Assembly: GCA_964394665.1 (NCBI GenBank)
Contig: CAYMYN010000004.1
Coordinates: 186,001 to 250,000, forward strand
Source of the DNA: CAYMYN01 sp964394665
GTDB lineage: Bacteria > Planctomycetota > UBA1135 > GCA-002686595
DNA: 64,000 nt
Direction of reading: 5' to 3'
The notes below the pieces were generated by a model. The model did not search any database. It was not told the origin of the DNA and saw nothing but the letters and a program-made list of their open reading frames with translations. Made by a program: the position numbers and the translations under genes. The stretch's first letter is position 1; the number at the start of each line of letters is the position of its first letter. Below are positions 23,352-32,450 of this stretch, piece by piece.

Positions 23352-25169
23352 ATGAAGAGGCTAGTCGGGATGAAGAAGGGATGTTGGATCGGGCTCTCGA
23401 TGCTCGGGCTACTGCTGCCCTGCGCCCAGGCGCAGGTCCCCAGCCGTGAGGCCCGCGTCACGCTGAACGTCGCCGAGCGCGAGCTGGAGGCAGTCGTCGA
23501 CTTCCTGCGCGAACGCTCGGGCGCGAACATCGTGGTCATGGACCCCGACAAGAAGGGCCTGGCGGCCGAGAAGGTCAGCCTGCAGCTCAGCGCGGTCCAC
23601 TGGCGCGTCGCGCTCGACCTCGCCGCCGAGAAGGTCGGCGCCACGGTCGAGGAGCGTGCGGACGGCATCCTGATGGTCCTCGTTCCTCCGCCGGTGAGCT
23701 ACATCGCCAAGGACGAGGACATCTCCCGGGTGATCGACTTCATCGCCATGCAGAGCGGCGCCAACATCGTCGTCGGCGAGGACGTGCGCGGCACGATCTC
23801 GGTGCGACTGAACGGCGTGCCGTGGCGCGAAGCGCTCGACGTGGTGGCCAAGACCCGCGGGTTCGTGGTGGTCGAGGAGCGCGGGGGCGTCCTGCGCGTG
23901 GTCGACCCGCTGCGCCTGCAGGACCAACTGGTGACCTCCAGCTACCAGCTCCGGTACCTCCGCCCGCGCGGTCAGATCGTCCCGCGCATCCAGTCGGAGT
24001 TCATCCAGGGCCAGCTCACGCCTCCGACGGGCAAGATCAGCGATCACTTCACGGTGCTCCAGGCCCTGCAGAAGGCCCTCTCGAACGCCGGGCAGCTCGA
24101 CTACGTCGAGACCCAGAACGTGGTCATCGTGCGCGACACGCAACAGGTGCACGAGGAGATCCGCGGCATCCTGGCGCGCCTGGACATCGAGCCCGCTCAG
24201 GTCTTCGTGGACGTCAAGTTCGTCAGCACCGGCAACACCGACCTGCTCGACCTGGGCGTCGACTACGGCGACTCGGGCCCGACCATCTCGATGAGCGGTG
24301 GCCAGATCCCGATCACCTTCCCCTTCGACCAGGGCTCGGGCGGTTGGGACGACTGGATCATCGCCAGCCCGAACGGCGAGGGACCCTTCGTCGATCCGCT
24401 GCTCAACGGCGGCGCCACCTTCGTGCCGGATACGATCTTCGGAGCGCTGTCCTTCACCCAGGTGCAGGCGACCCTGCGCATGCTCGAACGGGACATCACC
24501 ACGCAGGTGTTCCAGGCGCCCAAGATCATCGCCCTCGATGGGTACCCGGCGACGATCTTCGTCGGGGAGACGATCCGTTACGCCGAGGCGAAGTCCGAGC
24601 AGGGGCAGGCGGGCGGCCTGCAGTTGTCCTTGGAGGAGGCCGAAGGCTCGCCGATCGAGATCGGCTTCCAGCTCCTGATCAAGCCGCACGTCATTCCGGG
24701 TGCGGGCAAGGTCATCATGGACGTCATTCCCAAGGAGACCAGCCTCTCGGGCACCGGCACGAGCTCGGTGGCTCCCCCGGGCTTCGACGTGTTCACCATC
24801 GGCGCCGCCGGTCTCGAGGGCTCGATCGCGCTCCCGCGCACGCGCTCCTCGACGATCGTCACCACGATGATGCTCGAGAACGGCCAGACCGCCGTCATCG
24901 GAGGCCTGACCACGGAGACCGACACCAAGGTCATGTCGCGCGTCCCCGGCCTCTCGCGCATCCCGCTGCTGGGCGAGCTCTTCAAGCACCGCACCAAGAG
25001 CCGGGATCGCCGCAGTCTGCTGGTGTTCATCACGCCGACGATCGTGCACGGCAGTCAGGACACCGAACTGCTCCTGCAGCAGGAGCTCCGCCGGCGCCGG
25101 ATGCGCATCGCCGACGAGATCGACAACCTCGTGGGCGGTGGCTGGCACGACACCCAGAAGGTGGACTGA
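23352..25169 (+). CDS. pilQ: Secretin (PilQ/GspD family)
   Basis: This 605-residue outer-membrane pore has a signal peptide ending LLPCAQAQ (start 23352 or the second ATG at 23370). Two STN/N0-like repeats follow: NVAERELEAVVDFLRERSGANIVV and ISRVIDFIAMQSGANIVVGEDV. Then come an N1/N3-type domain and the C-terminal secretin domain (QVFQAPKIIALDGYPATIFVG through VPGLSRIPLLGELFKHRTKSRDRRSLLVFITPTIV). As the last gene of the pilMNO(P)Q set it should be the exit for the pilus. The neighbourhood also contains a GspC-like protein, so T2SS-like use is possible. Confidence 0.93.
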   Translation: MKRLVGMKKGCWIGLSMLGLLLPCAQAQVPSREARVTLNVAERELEAVVDFLRERSGANIVVMDPDKKGLAAEKVSLQLSAVHWRVALDLAAEKVGATVEERADGILMVLVPPPVSYIAKDEDISRVIDFIAMQSGANIVVGEDVRGTISVRLNGVPWREALDVVAKTRGFVVVEERGGVLRVVDPLRLQDQLVTSSYQLRYLRPRGQIVPRIQSEFIQGQLTPPTGKISDHFTVLQALQKALSNAGQLDYVETQNVVIVRDTQQVHEEIRGILARLDIEPAQVFVDVKFVSTGNTDLLDLGVDYGDSGPTISMSGGQIPITFPFDQGSGGWDDWIIASPNGEGPFVDPLLNGGATFVPDTIFGALSFTQVQATLRMLERDITTQVFQAPKIIALDGYPATIFVGETIRYAEAKSEQGQAGGLQLSLEEAEGSPIEIGFQLLIKPHVIPGAGKVIMDVIPKETSLSGTGTSSVAPPGFDVFTIGAAGLEGSIALPRTRSSTIVTTMMLENGQTAVIGGLTTETDTKVMSRVPGLSRIPLLGELFKHRTKSRDRRSLLVFITPTIVHGSQDTELLLQQELRRRRMRIADEIDNLVGGGWHDTQKVD

Positions 25170-25203
25170 GCCCGCGCGCCTGACCCCGGCACGCGCCGGG
25201 ATC

Positions 25204-25245
25204 GTCGGACCCGTGGAGGCCCCGAGCGGCCCCCACGGGTCCGAC
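25204..25245 (+). terminator. Perfect hairpin after the secretin gene
   Basis: GTCGGACCCGTGG (25204-25216) and CCACGGGTCCGAC (25233-25245) form a 13-bp perfect stem with a 16-base loop, 35 bases past the stop. No U-tract. Confidence 0.6.
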
Positions 25246-25919
25246 CCGTAGCGGGACGGGGCGGGGCCGGACCCCACCCGGGCCAAGTGCTCGCCCGGGG
25301 GAAGCTGGGGGCGGGGAGGGGATTTCGATCTCCAGGATCGACTCCCGCGGACCGATCGGCGAGAGTGGGGCCACGCGGAGGCGCCGTCCCCGGCCAGGGA
25401 TCCTGCGATGGACCCCGGTCCCGGGCGGACGATTCCCCCGCACCGATCCGATCCTGCGGCTCCGGGCCGCGGCGGGCCGGTGCCGACGCCGCCGCAGGCA
25501 CCCGGGTCCTTCCCTCGGCAGTTCGCCGGGCGTGGGCCCTCCGATCCTTCCACGAACAGGGCGGCCCGCCGGGCCGCCTGGGCCCGGTCCACCCGTGCCC
25601 CGACCCTCCGATCTCCCGGTCCAGAACCCGACCGGGGGAGCGCCCGCGCGCCGGCCCGACGGGGCCGCGCCCGCTGCGCCTCCACAGGGCCGCCCCGACC
25701 CCACCCCGTGGGTCGTGCCGGGGCGAGCCGCCCCGTGTGGGGAGCGCGCGACGCGGGGTCGTCTCCCGTTCCCTCGGCGCACAGGCGCCGAACCGGGGGA
25801 TGCCACCCGCGGCGTGGGGCTGCTCCCCCTGCTCCTCCCGCGACCCGAACCCTGCCACCAGCGGGGTTCGCGCGCCGCGCGGCGGGGCGGCTCGGACCCA
25901 ACCCGATCCTTCTCTCACG
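25246..25919 (+). other. Long GC-rich spacer upstream of the RNase E/G gene
   Basis: Between the hairpin and the likely rne start lie 674 bases rich in G and C. All frames are largely open because of composition; the translations are Pro/Arg/Gly-rich without recognisable domains, and I do not call a gene. It may hold a long 5' leader of the RNase E/G mRNA (rne is autoregulated through a long leader in E. coli). No specific structure could be assigned. Confidence 0.4.
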
Positions 25920-28514
25920 ATGACGATCCGATCCAACCCCGGGAACTCCGACTTCCCGGGGCCCGGGGCTCGCCCCGAACTCGACCACGCCCGCGCTCCC
26001 CTCGGCCACGGGCCTTCGTTCTCACCTTCCCAACCCAGCCCCGGCCAACTCCTGGGGTCCGCCAAGCCGCCCTCGGAGGCGCCGCACGGGAGCCTGCTCC
26101 CGGCGCCCGCGGTCGGCGCGGGTGGAGCCCAGGCTGGATCCACGTCCGATGCGGAGGGCCCCGGGGACTCCGCCCCCAAGCGCCGTTCCCGGCGCGGATC
26201 CCGGGGCGGTCGCCGTCGCCGCGCGGGCGCCGACGGAGCACCGGCCGAACCCACGCAAGAGGGTGCCCGCGCCGAGGCGCTGGTCGTCGAGGAGGTGTCC
26301 GCGGCCCCGGTGGCGCGGGCGGTCGCCGGCGAGGACCTCGCTCAGGGCGCGAAGGGCGCGACCCAACCCGCGCGCCGCAAACGCCAACGACGGCCCCGGC
26401 GCGGCGCGGAGGGCGAGACCCCGGCCCCCGAGGGCGACGGGGAGCGGGGCGCAGCCCGGGCGCGTCCCCCGGCCCAGCCGGATCCTGGCCAGGCCGACGA
26501 GGGGGCCGAGGACGGCGCGGGCGCCAAGCGCCGGCGACGGGGGAACCGCGGCGGGCGCAAACGCAAGAAGGGCGCGGAGCCCGCGCGCTTCGCGACGCAA
26601 CCGGTCGGGCCGGTCGCCGTCGACGGGATCCCCGGCGAGGAGGACGATCTGCCCGAGTTGCTCGAGCTCCCCGAGGGGACCGAACTGCTCGCGGCACCCG
26701 CCGCGCCCAGCCAGAGCAAGAAGAAGCGCAAACGCAAGCGCAAGTCCGGGCGCGCGGAGAGCCGCGACGCGGCCGCGGGGGACGGGGACGACGACGAGGT
26801 CGTCGAGGTCGTGCCCAGCGCGCGCAAGCGCCGCTCCGAGCCGGTCAAGATCCTCGTCAATGCCTCCGACCGCGAGGAGACCCGCGTCGCCGTCGTGCGC
26901 AACGAGACGATCGTCGACTTCCAGATGACGGTCGCCAGCGATCGCTCGCACGTCAACGACATCTACCGCGGGCGGGTCGTCAACCTCGAGACCTCGATCG
27001 GGGCGGCCTTCGTCGACTTCGGGCGTGGCCGCAATGGTTTCCTCCACACCTCGGACGTCCTGCCGGCCTACGGAGAGAAGGGTTGGAGCCTCGACAACCT
27101 CATGTCGGCCCAGGTCGACCCCGAGGAGTGGGACGCCTTCTCGAGCCAGCCGGAGCTCGGCGAGGAGTTGCTCGAGGCCGACAAGGACGAGGACGAAGGG
27201 AAGGCCAAGAAGGGCGCGAAGCCTGCGCCGCGCAAGCGCGCGGCGCGTTTCACCGCGCGCCAGCGCCTCCCGATCACCGACCTGCTGCGCAACGGCGACC
27301 CGGTCGTGGTCCAAGTGACCAAGGACGCCATCGGCGACAAGGGACCGACGCTCACCACGTTCCTCTCGATCACGGGGCACTACCTGGTGCTGATGCCCTT
27401 CATGTCGCGCATGGGCGTCAGCCGCAAGATCGAGGGCTTGGCCGAGCGCAAGCGCCTGCGCCGCATCCTCGACACGCTCGAGACCCCCGAGGGCATGGGC
27501 GTGATCGTGCGCACCGCCGGTGAGAAGAAGACCAAGCCCGAGCTGCAGCGGGACCTCGACGAGCTGCTCGATGCTTGGAAGACCTTCGGCAAGCGCCTCA
27601 AGTCGGGCCACGGGCCGATGCTCCTGTACCAGGAGCCCAACGTGTCCATTCGCACGGTCCGCGACTGCTTCGGCCCCGAGGTCGAGGAGGTCGTGGTGGA
27701 CGATCCCGAGGTCTTCCGCTCGTTGCGCGACTGGGCCGAGCGCGTGATGCCCGATCAGGCCGACCGCATCCGCCTGCACGAGGGGGACCGCCCGATCTTC
27801 AACAGCTTCGGCGTCGAAGCGGACTTCGAGCGCATCTTCTCGCGGCGCATCGAGCTCCCCGCGGGGGGCTCGATCGTGTTCGACCAGGCCGAGGCGCTCG
27901 TCGCGATCGACGTGAACTCCGGCCGCACGCGCTCGGACGGGCACGACTTCGAGGACATCGCCCTGAAGACCAACCTCGAGGCGGTGCCCGAGATCGCGCG
28001 TCAGATCCGCCTGCGGGACCTGGGCGGCATCATCGTGATCGACTTCATCGACATGATGAAGCGCGCCAACGTCCGCGAGGTCGAGCGCGCCTTCCGCGAG
28101 GCCCTCGCGTCGGACCGCGCGCGCAGCAAGATGGGCCGCATCTCGCAGTTCGGCCTGCTCGAGATGACCCGCCAGCGCCTGGGTCCGGGCACCAGCAAGA
28201 AGCTGTTCACGGCCTGCGCCCGCTGCCGGGGTACGGGCCGGGTGCGCACCGTGCGCTCGCGGGCGACGACCGTCCTGCGGCGCCTGGGCTCGGCGCTCAC
28301 CAACAAGGGCTTCAGCCAGGTCGAGGTGCGCGCACATCCCGAGACCATCGAGCATCTCGAGCGCTTCCACTTCGACGACCTGCGGGCGCTCGAGGATCGC
28401 ACGCAGCGCAAGGTGGTGCTGACGCCGGCGGTCGACCAGCTCGAGGACAGCGTCCTGCGCTACCTGCGGGTCGATGGGCGCGAGGTGCGCCCCGGCGGGC
28501 GTCGCAAGCGCTGA
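25920..28514 (+). CDS. rne: Ribonuclease E/G with large basic N-terminal extension
   Basis: From the ATG at 25920 the protein has 864 residues. Residues 1 to about 308 are disordered Arg/Lys/Pro/Ala/Glu-rich sequence. The core begins VKILVNASDREETRVAVVRN with an S1 domain interrupted by an acidic/basic insert. Catalytic D664 (AIDVNSG) and D708 (VIDFIDMM) and Zn-link C766/C769 (CARC) keep the spacing of E. coli RNase E (D303, D346, C404, C407). The protein ends soon after the core, so the tail is N-terminal rather than C-terminal. The exact start is uncertain because the frame is open further upstream. rplU and rpmA follow. Confidence 0.9.
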   Translation: MTIRSNPGNSDFPGPGARPELDHARAPLGHGPSFSPSQPSPGQLLGSAKPPSEAPHGSLLPAPAVGAGGAQAGSTSDAEGPGDSAPKRRSRRGSRGGRRRRAGADGAPAEPTQEGARAEALVVEEVSAAPVARAVAGEDLAQGAKGATQPARRKRQRRPRRGAEGETPAPEGDGERGAARARPPAQPDPGQADEGAEDGAGAKRRRRGNRGGRKRKKGAEPARFATQPVGPVAVDGIPGEEDDLPELLELPEGTELLAAPAAPSQSKKKRKRKRKSGRAESRDAAAGDGDDDEVVEVVPSARKRRSEPVKILVNASDREETRVAVVRNETIVDFQMTVASDRSHVNDIYRGRVVNLETSIGAAFVDFGRGRNGFLHTSDVLPAYGEKGWSLDNLMSAQVDPEEWDAFSSQPELGEELLEADKDEDEGKAKKGAKPAPRKRAARFTARQRLPITDLLRNGDPVVVQVTKDAIGDKGPTLTTFLSITGHYLVLMPFMSRMGVSRKIEGLAERKRLRRILDTLETPEGMGVIVRTAGEKKTKPELQRDLDELLDAWKTFGKRLKSGHGPMLLYQEPNVSIRTVRDCFGPEVEEVVVDDPEVFRSLRDWAERVMPDQADRIRLHEGDRPIFNSFGVEADFERIFSRRIELPAGGSIVFDQAEALVAIDVNSGRTRSDGHDFEDIALKTNLEAVPEIARQIRLRDLGGIIVIDFIDMMKRANVREVERAFREALASDRARSKMGRISQFGLLEMTRQRLGPGTSKKLFTACARCRGTGRVRTVRSRATTVLRRLGSALTNKGFSQVEVRAHPETIEHLERFHFDDLRALEDRTQRKVVLTPAVDQLEDSVLRYLRVDGREVRPGGRRKR

Positions 28515-28533
28515 CCCCCCCGCCGAGCCCGAT

Positions 28534-28552
28534 CGGCCCCGCCGCGGGGCCG
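28534..28552 (+). terminator. GC hairpin after the RNase E/G gene
   Basis: CGGCCCC (28534-28540) and GGGGCCG (28546-28552) pair around a 5-base loop. Further GGCCGG palindromes follow to about 28570. It may end the rne transcript ahead of the rplU promoter. Confidence 0.35.
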
Positions 28553-28600
28553 GCCCCCCGGGCCGGCCCCGAGGACCGTCTCCCCCGGCGGCCCGGGGGC

Positions 28601-28629
28601 TTCCCTCCGGCCCCGGGCCCTGGTACAAG
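28601..28629 (+). promoter_or_regulatory. Candidate promoter of rplU-rpmA
   Basis: TTCCCT (28601-28606) and TACAAG (28624-28629) are 17 bases apart, with the rplU GTG 64 bases downstream. The -35 is a weak match. Confidence 0.4.
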
Positions 28630-28693
28630 GTTCCGCCCCGATTCCGCCCGGACCCCTCCGGGCGGCCCCTCTCCCAGCGCGAGGAACTCCGCC

Positions 28694-29008
28694 GTGTACG
28701 CCGTCATCCGCGATCGCTCCCGTCAGACCACCGTGCGCTCCGGCGACGTGGTCGAACTCGACCTCTCCAGCTCGCACTCCGCCGGGGACAGCCTCACCTT
28801 CGACGAGGTCCTGCTGGTCGGCGACGAGGGCACCGTGCGCGTGGGCAAGCCCACGGTCGCCGGGGCCCGCGTGACCGCCGAGGTCCTGGGAGAGACGAAG
28901 GGCGACAAGCTGATCGCCTTCCGCTTCCACCGCCGCAAGAACGTGCGCGTCAAGCGCGGCCATCGCCAGCGCTACACCCGCGTGCGCATCACGAACATCG
29001 AGGCCTGA
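28694..29008 (+). CDS. rplU: 50S ribosomal protein L21
   Basis: A 104-residue protein starting at a GTG (YAVIRDRSRQTTVRSGDVVELD) with GAGGAA 8-13 bases upstream. It has the L21 features LTFDEVLLVGDEGTVRVGKPTVAGARVTAEV and KLIAFRFHRRKNVRVKRGHRQRYTRVRI. L21 binds 23S rRNA in domain II. It pairs with rpmA 21 bases downstream, the near-universal rplU-rpmA-obg arrangement. Confidence 0.95.
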   Translation: MYAVIRDRSRQTTVRSGDVVELDLSSSHSAGDSLTFDEVLLVGDEGTVRVGKPTVAGARVTAEVLGETKGDKLIAFRFHRRKNVRVKRGHRQRYTRVRITNIEA

Positions 29009-29029
29009 TCCCGACCCGGAGCACCCGCC

Positions 29030-29278
29030 ATGGCACACAAGAAGGGACAGGGTTCGACGCGCAACGGCCGTGACTCGAACCCGCAATTCCGGGGCGTGAA
29101 GCGCTTCGGTGGTCAGCAGGTATCCGCCGGCACGATCCTCGTCCGCCAGTGCGGCACGCGGTACAAGCCCGGCAAGAACGTCGGCTGCGGCAAGGACTAC
29201 ACCCTGTTCGCGCTGACCGAAGGCGTGGTGCGCTTCCAGGAAGGGCGGCGCGTCCACATCGACCCCCTGGCTTCCTGA
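29030..29278 (+). CDS. rpmA: 50S ribosomal protein L27
   Basis: An 82-residue L27 starting MAHKKGQGSTRNGRDSNPQ, with GVKRFGGQQVSAGTILVRQCGTRYKPGKNVG. L27's N-terminal tail reaches toward the peptidyl-transferase centre. The N-terminus is the form that needs only Met removal, not the cleaved Firmicutes type. It follows rplU and precedes obgE. Confidence 0.97.
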   Translation: MAHKKGQGSTRNGRDSNPQFRGVKRFGGQQVSAGTILVRQCGTRYKPGKNVGCGKDYTLFALTEGVVRFQEGRRVHIDPLAS

Positions 29279-29286
29279 GTCGGACC

Positions 29287-29307
29287 CCCGGCCGCTCCGA
29301 GGCCGGG
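29287..29307 (+). terminator. Hairpin between rpmA and obgE
   Basis: CCCGGCC (29287-29293) and GGCCGGG (29301-29307) form a 7-bp stem with a 7-base loop, 8 bases after the rpmA stop. No U-tract. The remaining 249 bases before obgE show nothing else I can name. Confidence 0.4.
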
Positions 29308-29556
29308 CGAGCGTCGACCTCGCGTCCCGCGCGATGTCCTGGGCACGGGCGCCAGGGTCGGCCGTCGCGCAGCGCGTGGAAGTGCTCCTCGCGCGCGCTG
29401 ATGCGCTAGGCACGGCCCGCCCCGGGCGCCGGATGGGGACGCGGTCGGCCGGGCCGATCCAGCGCCCGCGGTCGCCCTGCCCGCGGAAACCTGTCGCATC
29501 GGCTCCGCCGACGCGCCTGCGCGGGGCGAGCCGAGGCCCTCCCGGGGCACTGCGTC

Positions 29557-30558
29557 ATGTTTCGCGACGAGACCGAGATCGAGGTCCAGGCCGGCGACGG
29601 GGGAGACGGGGTCGTCTCCTTTCGGCGCGAGAAGTACGTGCCCCGCGGGGGACCGGACGGGGGTGACGGCGGTCGCGGGGGCAGCGTGATCCTCGAAGCC
29701 TCGCGCGGGGTGACCTCATTGCTAGCCATCGGTCGTTCGCCTCGCTACGCGGCGCCGGGCGGTCAGCGCGGGGGCGGGGCGGACTGCACGGGCCGCGGTG
29801 GGGAGGACCTCGTGCTCCAGGTACCCGTGGGCACGCTGGTCCTCGACGCCGCGCACGGCAATCGACTCGCGGATCTGTCCCACGAAGGCGATCGGCTGGT
29901 GGTGGCCCAGGGTGGCCGCGGCGGCCAGGGCAACGCGCGCTTCGCGAACTCGGTGCGCCAGGTGCCGCGCATCGCGACGCGTGGCACGCCCGGCGAGCGC
30001 CGACGCCTGCGCCTCGAGCTGAAGCTCTTCGCGGACGCGGGCTTGGTCGGCCTGCCGAACGCGGGCAAGAGCACGTTCCTCTCGGCGGTGACCGCCGCTC
30101 GGCCGAAGATCGCGGACTACCCGTTCACGACCCTCGAACCCCAGGTCGGCATCGCGCTCCTGGGGGACACCGAGACCCTGGTGCTGGCGGACCTCCCGGG
30201 GTTGATCGAGGGGGCCGCCCTGGGCCACGGCCTGGGCCATCGATTCCTGCGCCACGTGGAGCGCTGCCGCGTGCTGTTGCACCTGGTGGACTGCTCCGGG
30301 GCATCCCTGAGCGATCCCTACGAGGCCTGGCGGGCGATCGGGGAGGAGCTCGAGACCTACTCGCCGAACCTTGCCGCCAAGCCGCGCCTCTTGGTCGCGA
30401 CGAAGGTCGAGGGACCGGAGGGCGAAGCGGCGGCGGACGAGCTGGAGCGCCGGACGGGCTTGCCGGTCTGGCGCATCTCCGCGGTGAAGCGTGCCGGGCT
30501 GGCCGCGCTCCTGCGGGCCGCGCTCGCCATCGTGCGCGCCGCGCCGGCGGCCCCCTGA
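29557..30558 (+). CDS. obgE: Obg-family GTPase with altered G4 motif
   Basis: This 333-residue Obg is a late 50S assembly GTPase. The glycine-rich OBG domain (GDGGDGVVSFRREKYVPRGGPDGGDGGRGG, then QGGRGGQGNARF) fills residues 1-155. G domain: G1 GLPNAGKS (165-172), YPFTTLEP switch (188-195), G3 DLPG (212-215), G5 ISA (307-309). The G4 motif NKxD is replaced by T282-K-V-E285, an unusual double change at the guanine-specificity element. No C-terminal OCT domain. Its place after rplU-rpmA is conserved. Confidence 0.94.
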   Translation: MFRDETEIEVQAGDGGDGVVSFRREKYVPRGGPDGGDGGRGGSVILEASRGVTSLLAIGRSPRYAAPGGQRGGGADCTGRGGEDLVLQVPVGTLVLDAAHGNRLADLSHEGDRLVVAQGGRGGQGNARFANSVRQVPRIATRGTPGERRRLRLELKLFADAGLVGLPNAGKSTFLSAVTAARPKIADYPFTTLEPQVGIALLGDTETLVLADLPGLIEGAALGHGLGHRFLRHVERCRVLLHLVDCSGASLSDPYEAWRAIGEELETYSPNLAAKPRLLVATKVEGPEGEAAADELERRTGLPVWRISAVKRAGLAALLRAALAIVRAAPAAP

Positions 30559-30699
30559 CCGGGGGCAGCGGCCCCCACGGGGCGGACCCCCGCGCCCGGA
30601 CCCCCGCGGGGCCGTTCCTCAAGGCACCCGGCGCCCGGCGTCGATCCCTGTTCGGGACGGTTCCCCGGAAGGTCCGGGGTCGATCCCGAGGATCCGCCC

Positions 30700-32274
30700 T
30701 TGGACACCCCGCTCGATCGGGGCGCGCCGCGCCCTCTGCCCCACCCCGACCGTTCCTCCGTGGGCGGCCCGAATCCCCGTAGCGTCCCCGGACCCCGCCC
30801 CCTCGGCGCGGTGCCGCTCCGACCCAACCCCGCGGGCGAGCCGGGCGCCGGGCCAGCGCGCGGCCCCGCCGGTCCGCCGCCGGGTCCGCCCGAGGCGCAG
30901 CTCGAGCGGAGCGCCCCGGTTCCCGCGGCCGACCGCGCCCAGGTGATGCCCTCGGGTTCGGAAGGTCGTCCCAACGTCCATCCCTTGCCGCCGCCCAAGC
31001 CGCGCGGGGACCTGGCGCTGGATCCCCTGACCACGACCACCACCTCGCCGCGCCACATGCTCGAGGCCTGGCTGGCGGGCATGGTGAAGAGCGGGGCCAG
31101 CGACCTGATCCTGCGCGCGGGCGGCCGGCCCTCGCAGCGCGTCGACGGTCGCATCCACTTCCTCCCGGGGCGGGTCCCCGGGCCCGGGCCGTTGCTCGAG
31201 GTGCTCGAAGGCATCGTCGGCAGCCGGCGCATGGACCAGTGGCGCGAGAACGGATCGTGCGACTGCGCGTTGCACCTCGATGGACTCGGGCGCTTCCGCC
31301 TGAATGCCTACAAGCAGATGGGTGAGCCGGCGGTCGTGTTGCGCCGCATCAACGAACACGCGCCCTCGCTGGAGGAGCTGAACCTGCCCTCCCCCGAGTT
31401 GAAGGAGATCGCGCTGCGCAAGCGGGGACTGATGCTGGTGACCGGCATCGCGGGCTCGGGCAAGTCCACCACGCTCGCGGGCATGATCCAGTACGTGAAC
31501 CAGACCGCCGAGCGCCACATCGTGACGCTGGAGGACCCCGTCGAGCTCCTCTTCCAGGAGAAGCTGTGCGTCATCAGCCAACGCGAGGTCGGCACGGACT
31601 GCTCGTCGTTCAAGGACGGCTTGCGCCACGCCCTGCGCCAGAGCCCGGACATCATCCTGATCGGCGAGATGCGGGACGCCGAGACCGTCATCGCGGCCCT
31701 CGACGCGACCGAGACGGGCCACATGGTCATGTCGACCCTGCACACGATCAACTCGCCGCAGACGGTCGAGAGGATCCTGGGCTTCTTCCCGGCCGAGCAG
31801 CATCGGCAGGTGCGCTCGCGCCTGGCCGACAACCTCGCCGGCGTCCTCAGCCAGCGCCTCGTCCCGCGGACCGGAGAGGAGGGCCTGGTGCCCGCCTTCG
31901 AGCTCCTGGTCTCGACGCCCCACGTGCGCGAGTTGCTCGCCGACGGCAAGACCGCCGAGTTGGGCAAGGTCATCGAGCAGAGCGCGGAGAAGGGCCTGAT
32001 CTCGTTCAACCAGTGCCTCAAGCACCTGGTGCTCGAGCGCAAGGTCGAGCTGCAGGACGCCCTGGCGGCGAGCGATCGGCCCGACGAGCTCGTGATGGCG
32101 CTGCGCGGCATCACGGGCAGCGCCGGTCGCCCGACCCGCAATGCGGCGCCCGAGCCCGGGCGTGATCCCGCTCCGGGGCAGCGCCCTCCGGTCGGCTCGA
32201 GGCCCCCCGCGGGCCCGCGAACCCCGCCGCCGGGCGGCCTGCGCCTGGCCGGCGGGAACGAGCCCCGGGAATAG
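30700..32274 (+). CDS. PilT/PilU-like ATPase with proline-rich ends
   Basis: The core (about residues 118-465) is a PilT-family hexameric ATPase. It has LAGMVKSGASDLILRAGGRPSQRVDG, Walker A GIAGSGKST, the Asp box, Walker B DIILIGEMRDAET, the His box TGHMVMSTLHT, and AGVLSQRLVPR. Both ends (about 100 and 50 residues) are Pro/Arg/Gly-rich, which PilT lacks. The start is uncertain: TTG at 30700 has GAGGAT upstream, while ATG at 30946 would give 442 residues. It is separate from the canonical pilT at 50739, so a PilU-type accessory retraction motor is plausible. The GspC-like PDZ gene follows. Confidence 0.85.
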   Translation: MDTPLDRGAPRPLPHPDRSSVGGPNPRSVPGPRPLGAVPLRPNPAGEPGAGPARGPAGPPPGPPEAQLERSAPVPAADRAQVMPSGSEGRPNVHPLPPPKPRGDLALDPLTTTTTSPRHMLEAWLAGMVKSGASDLILRAGGRPSQRVDGRIHFLPGRVPGPGPLLEVLEGIVGSRRMDQWRENGSCDCALHLDGLGRFRLNAYKQMGEPAVVLRRINEHAPSLEELNLPSPELKEIALRKRGLMLVTGIAGSGKSTTLAGMIQYVNQTAERHIVTLEDPVELLFQEKLCVISQREVGTDCSSFKDGLRHALRQSPDIILIGEMRDAETVIAALDATETGHMVMSTLHTINSPQTVERILGFFPAEQHRQVRSRLADNLAGVLSQRLVPRTGEEGLVPAFELLVSTPHVRELLADGKTAELGKVIEQSAEKGLISFNQCLKHLVLERKVELQDALAASDRPDELVMALRGITGSAGRPTRNAAPEPGRDPAPGQRPPVGSRPPAGPRTPPPGGLRLAGGNEPRE

Positions 32275-32340
32275 CCTCGGCCCCCGGGCGTCGAGGGCCA
32301 AGCGTGCGGCGCGTCGGTCACCCACCGAGCGCCGCCGCCG

Positions 32341-32370
32341 TTGCAGCGCCCCTCCGCAGGGCACTAGGAT
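32341..32370 (+). promoter_or_regulatory. Candidate promoter upstream of the GspC-like gene
   Basis: TTGCAG (32341-32346) and TAGGAT (32365-32370) are 18 bases apart, 80 bases before the ATG of the PDZ protein. Confidence 0.45.
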
Positions 32371-32450
32371 GCCCGCGCGGAAGCCGCCCCGGGTCGGTCC
32401 ACGGGCCGATCGGCGGCCGGGCTCGCCCCGCCGGCCGTCTACCCCGAGCG

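Noticed and set aside
25287..25919. N-terminal extension of the RNase E/G frame by 211 codons
   Set aside because: The frame is open only because of GC composition. The translation has no domain and lies in the likely leader; the ATG at 25920 is a more sensible start.
23409..26009. Long minus-strand open frame opposite the secretin gene and the rne upstream region
   Set aside because: It mirrors a strongly conserved plus-strand gene, has low-complexity Arg/Gly/Asp content and no recognisable domain.
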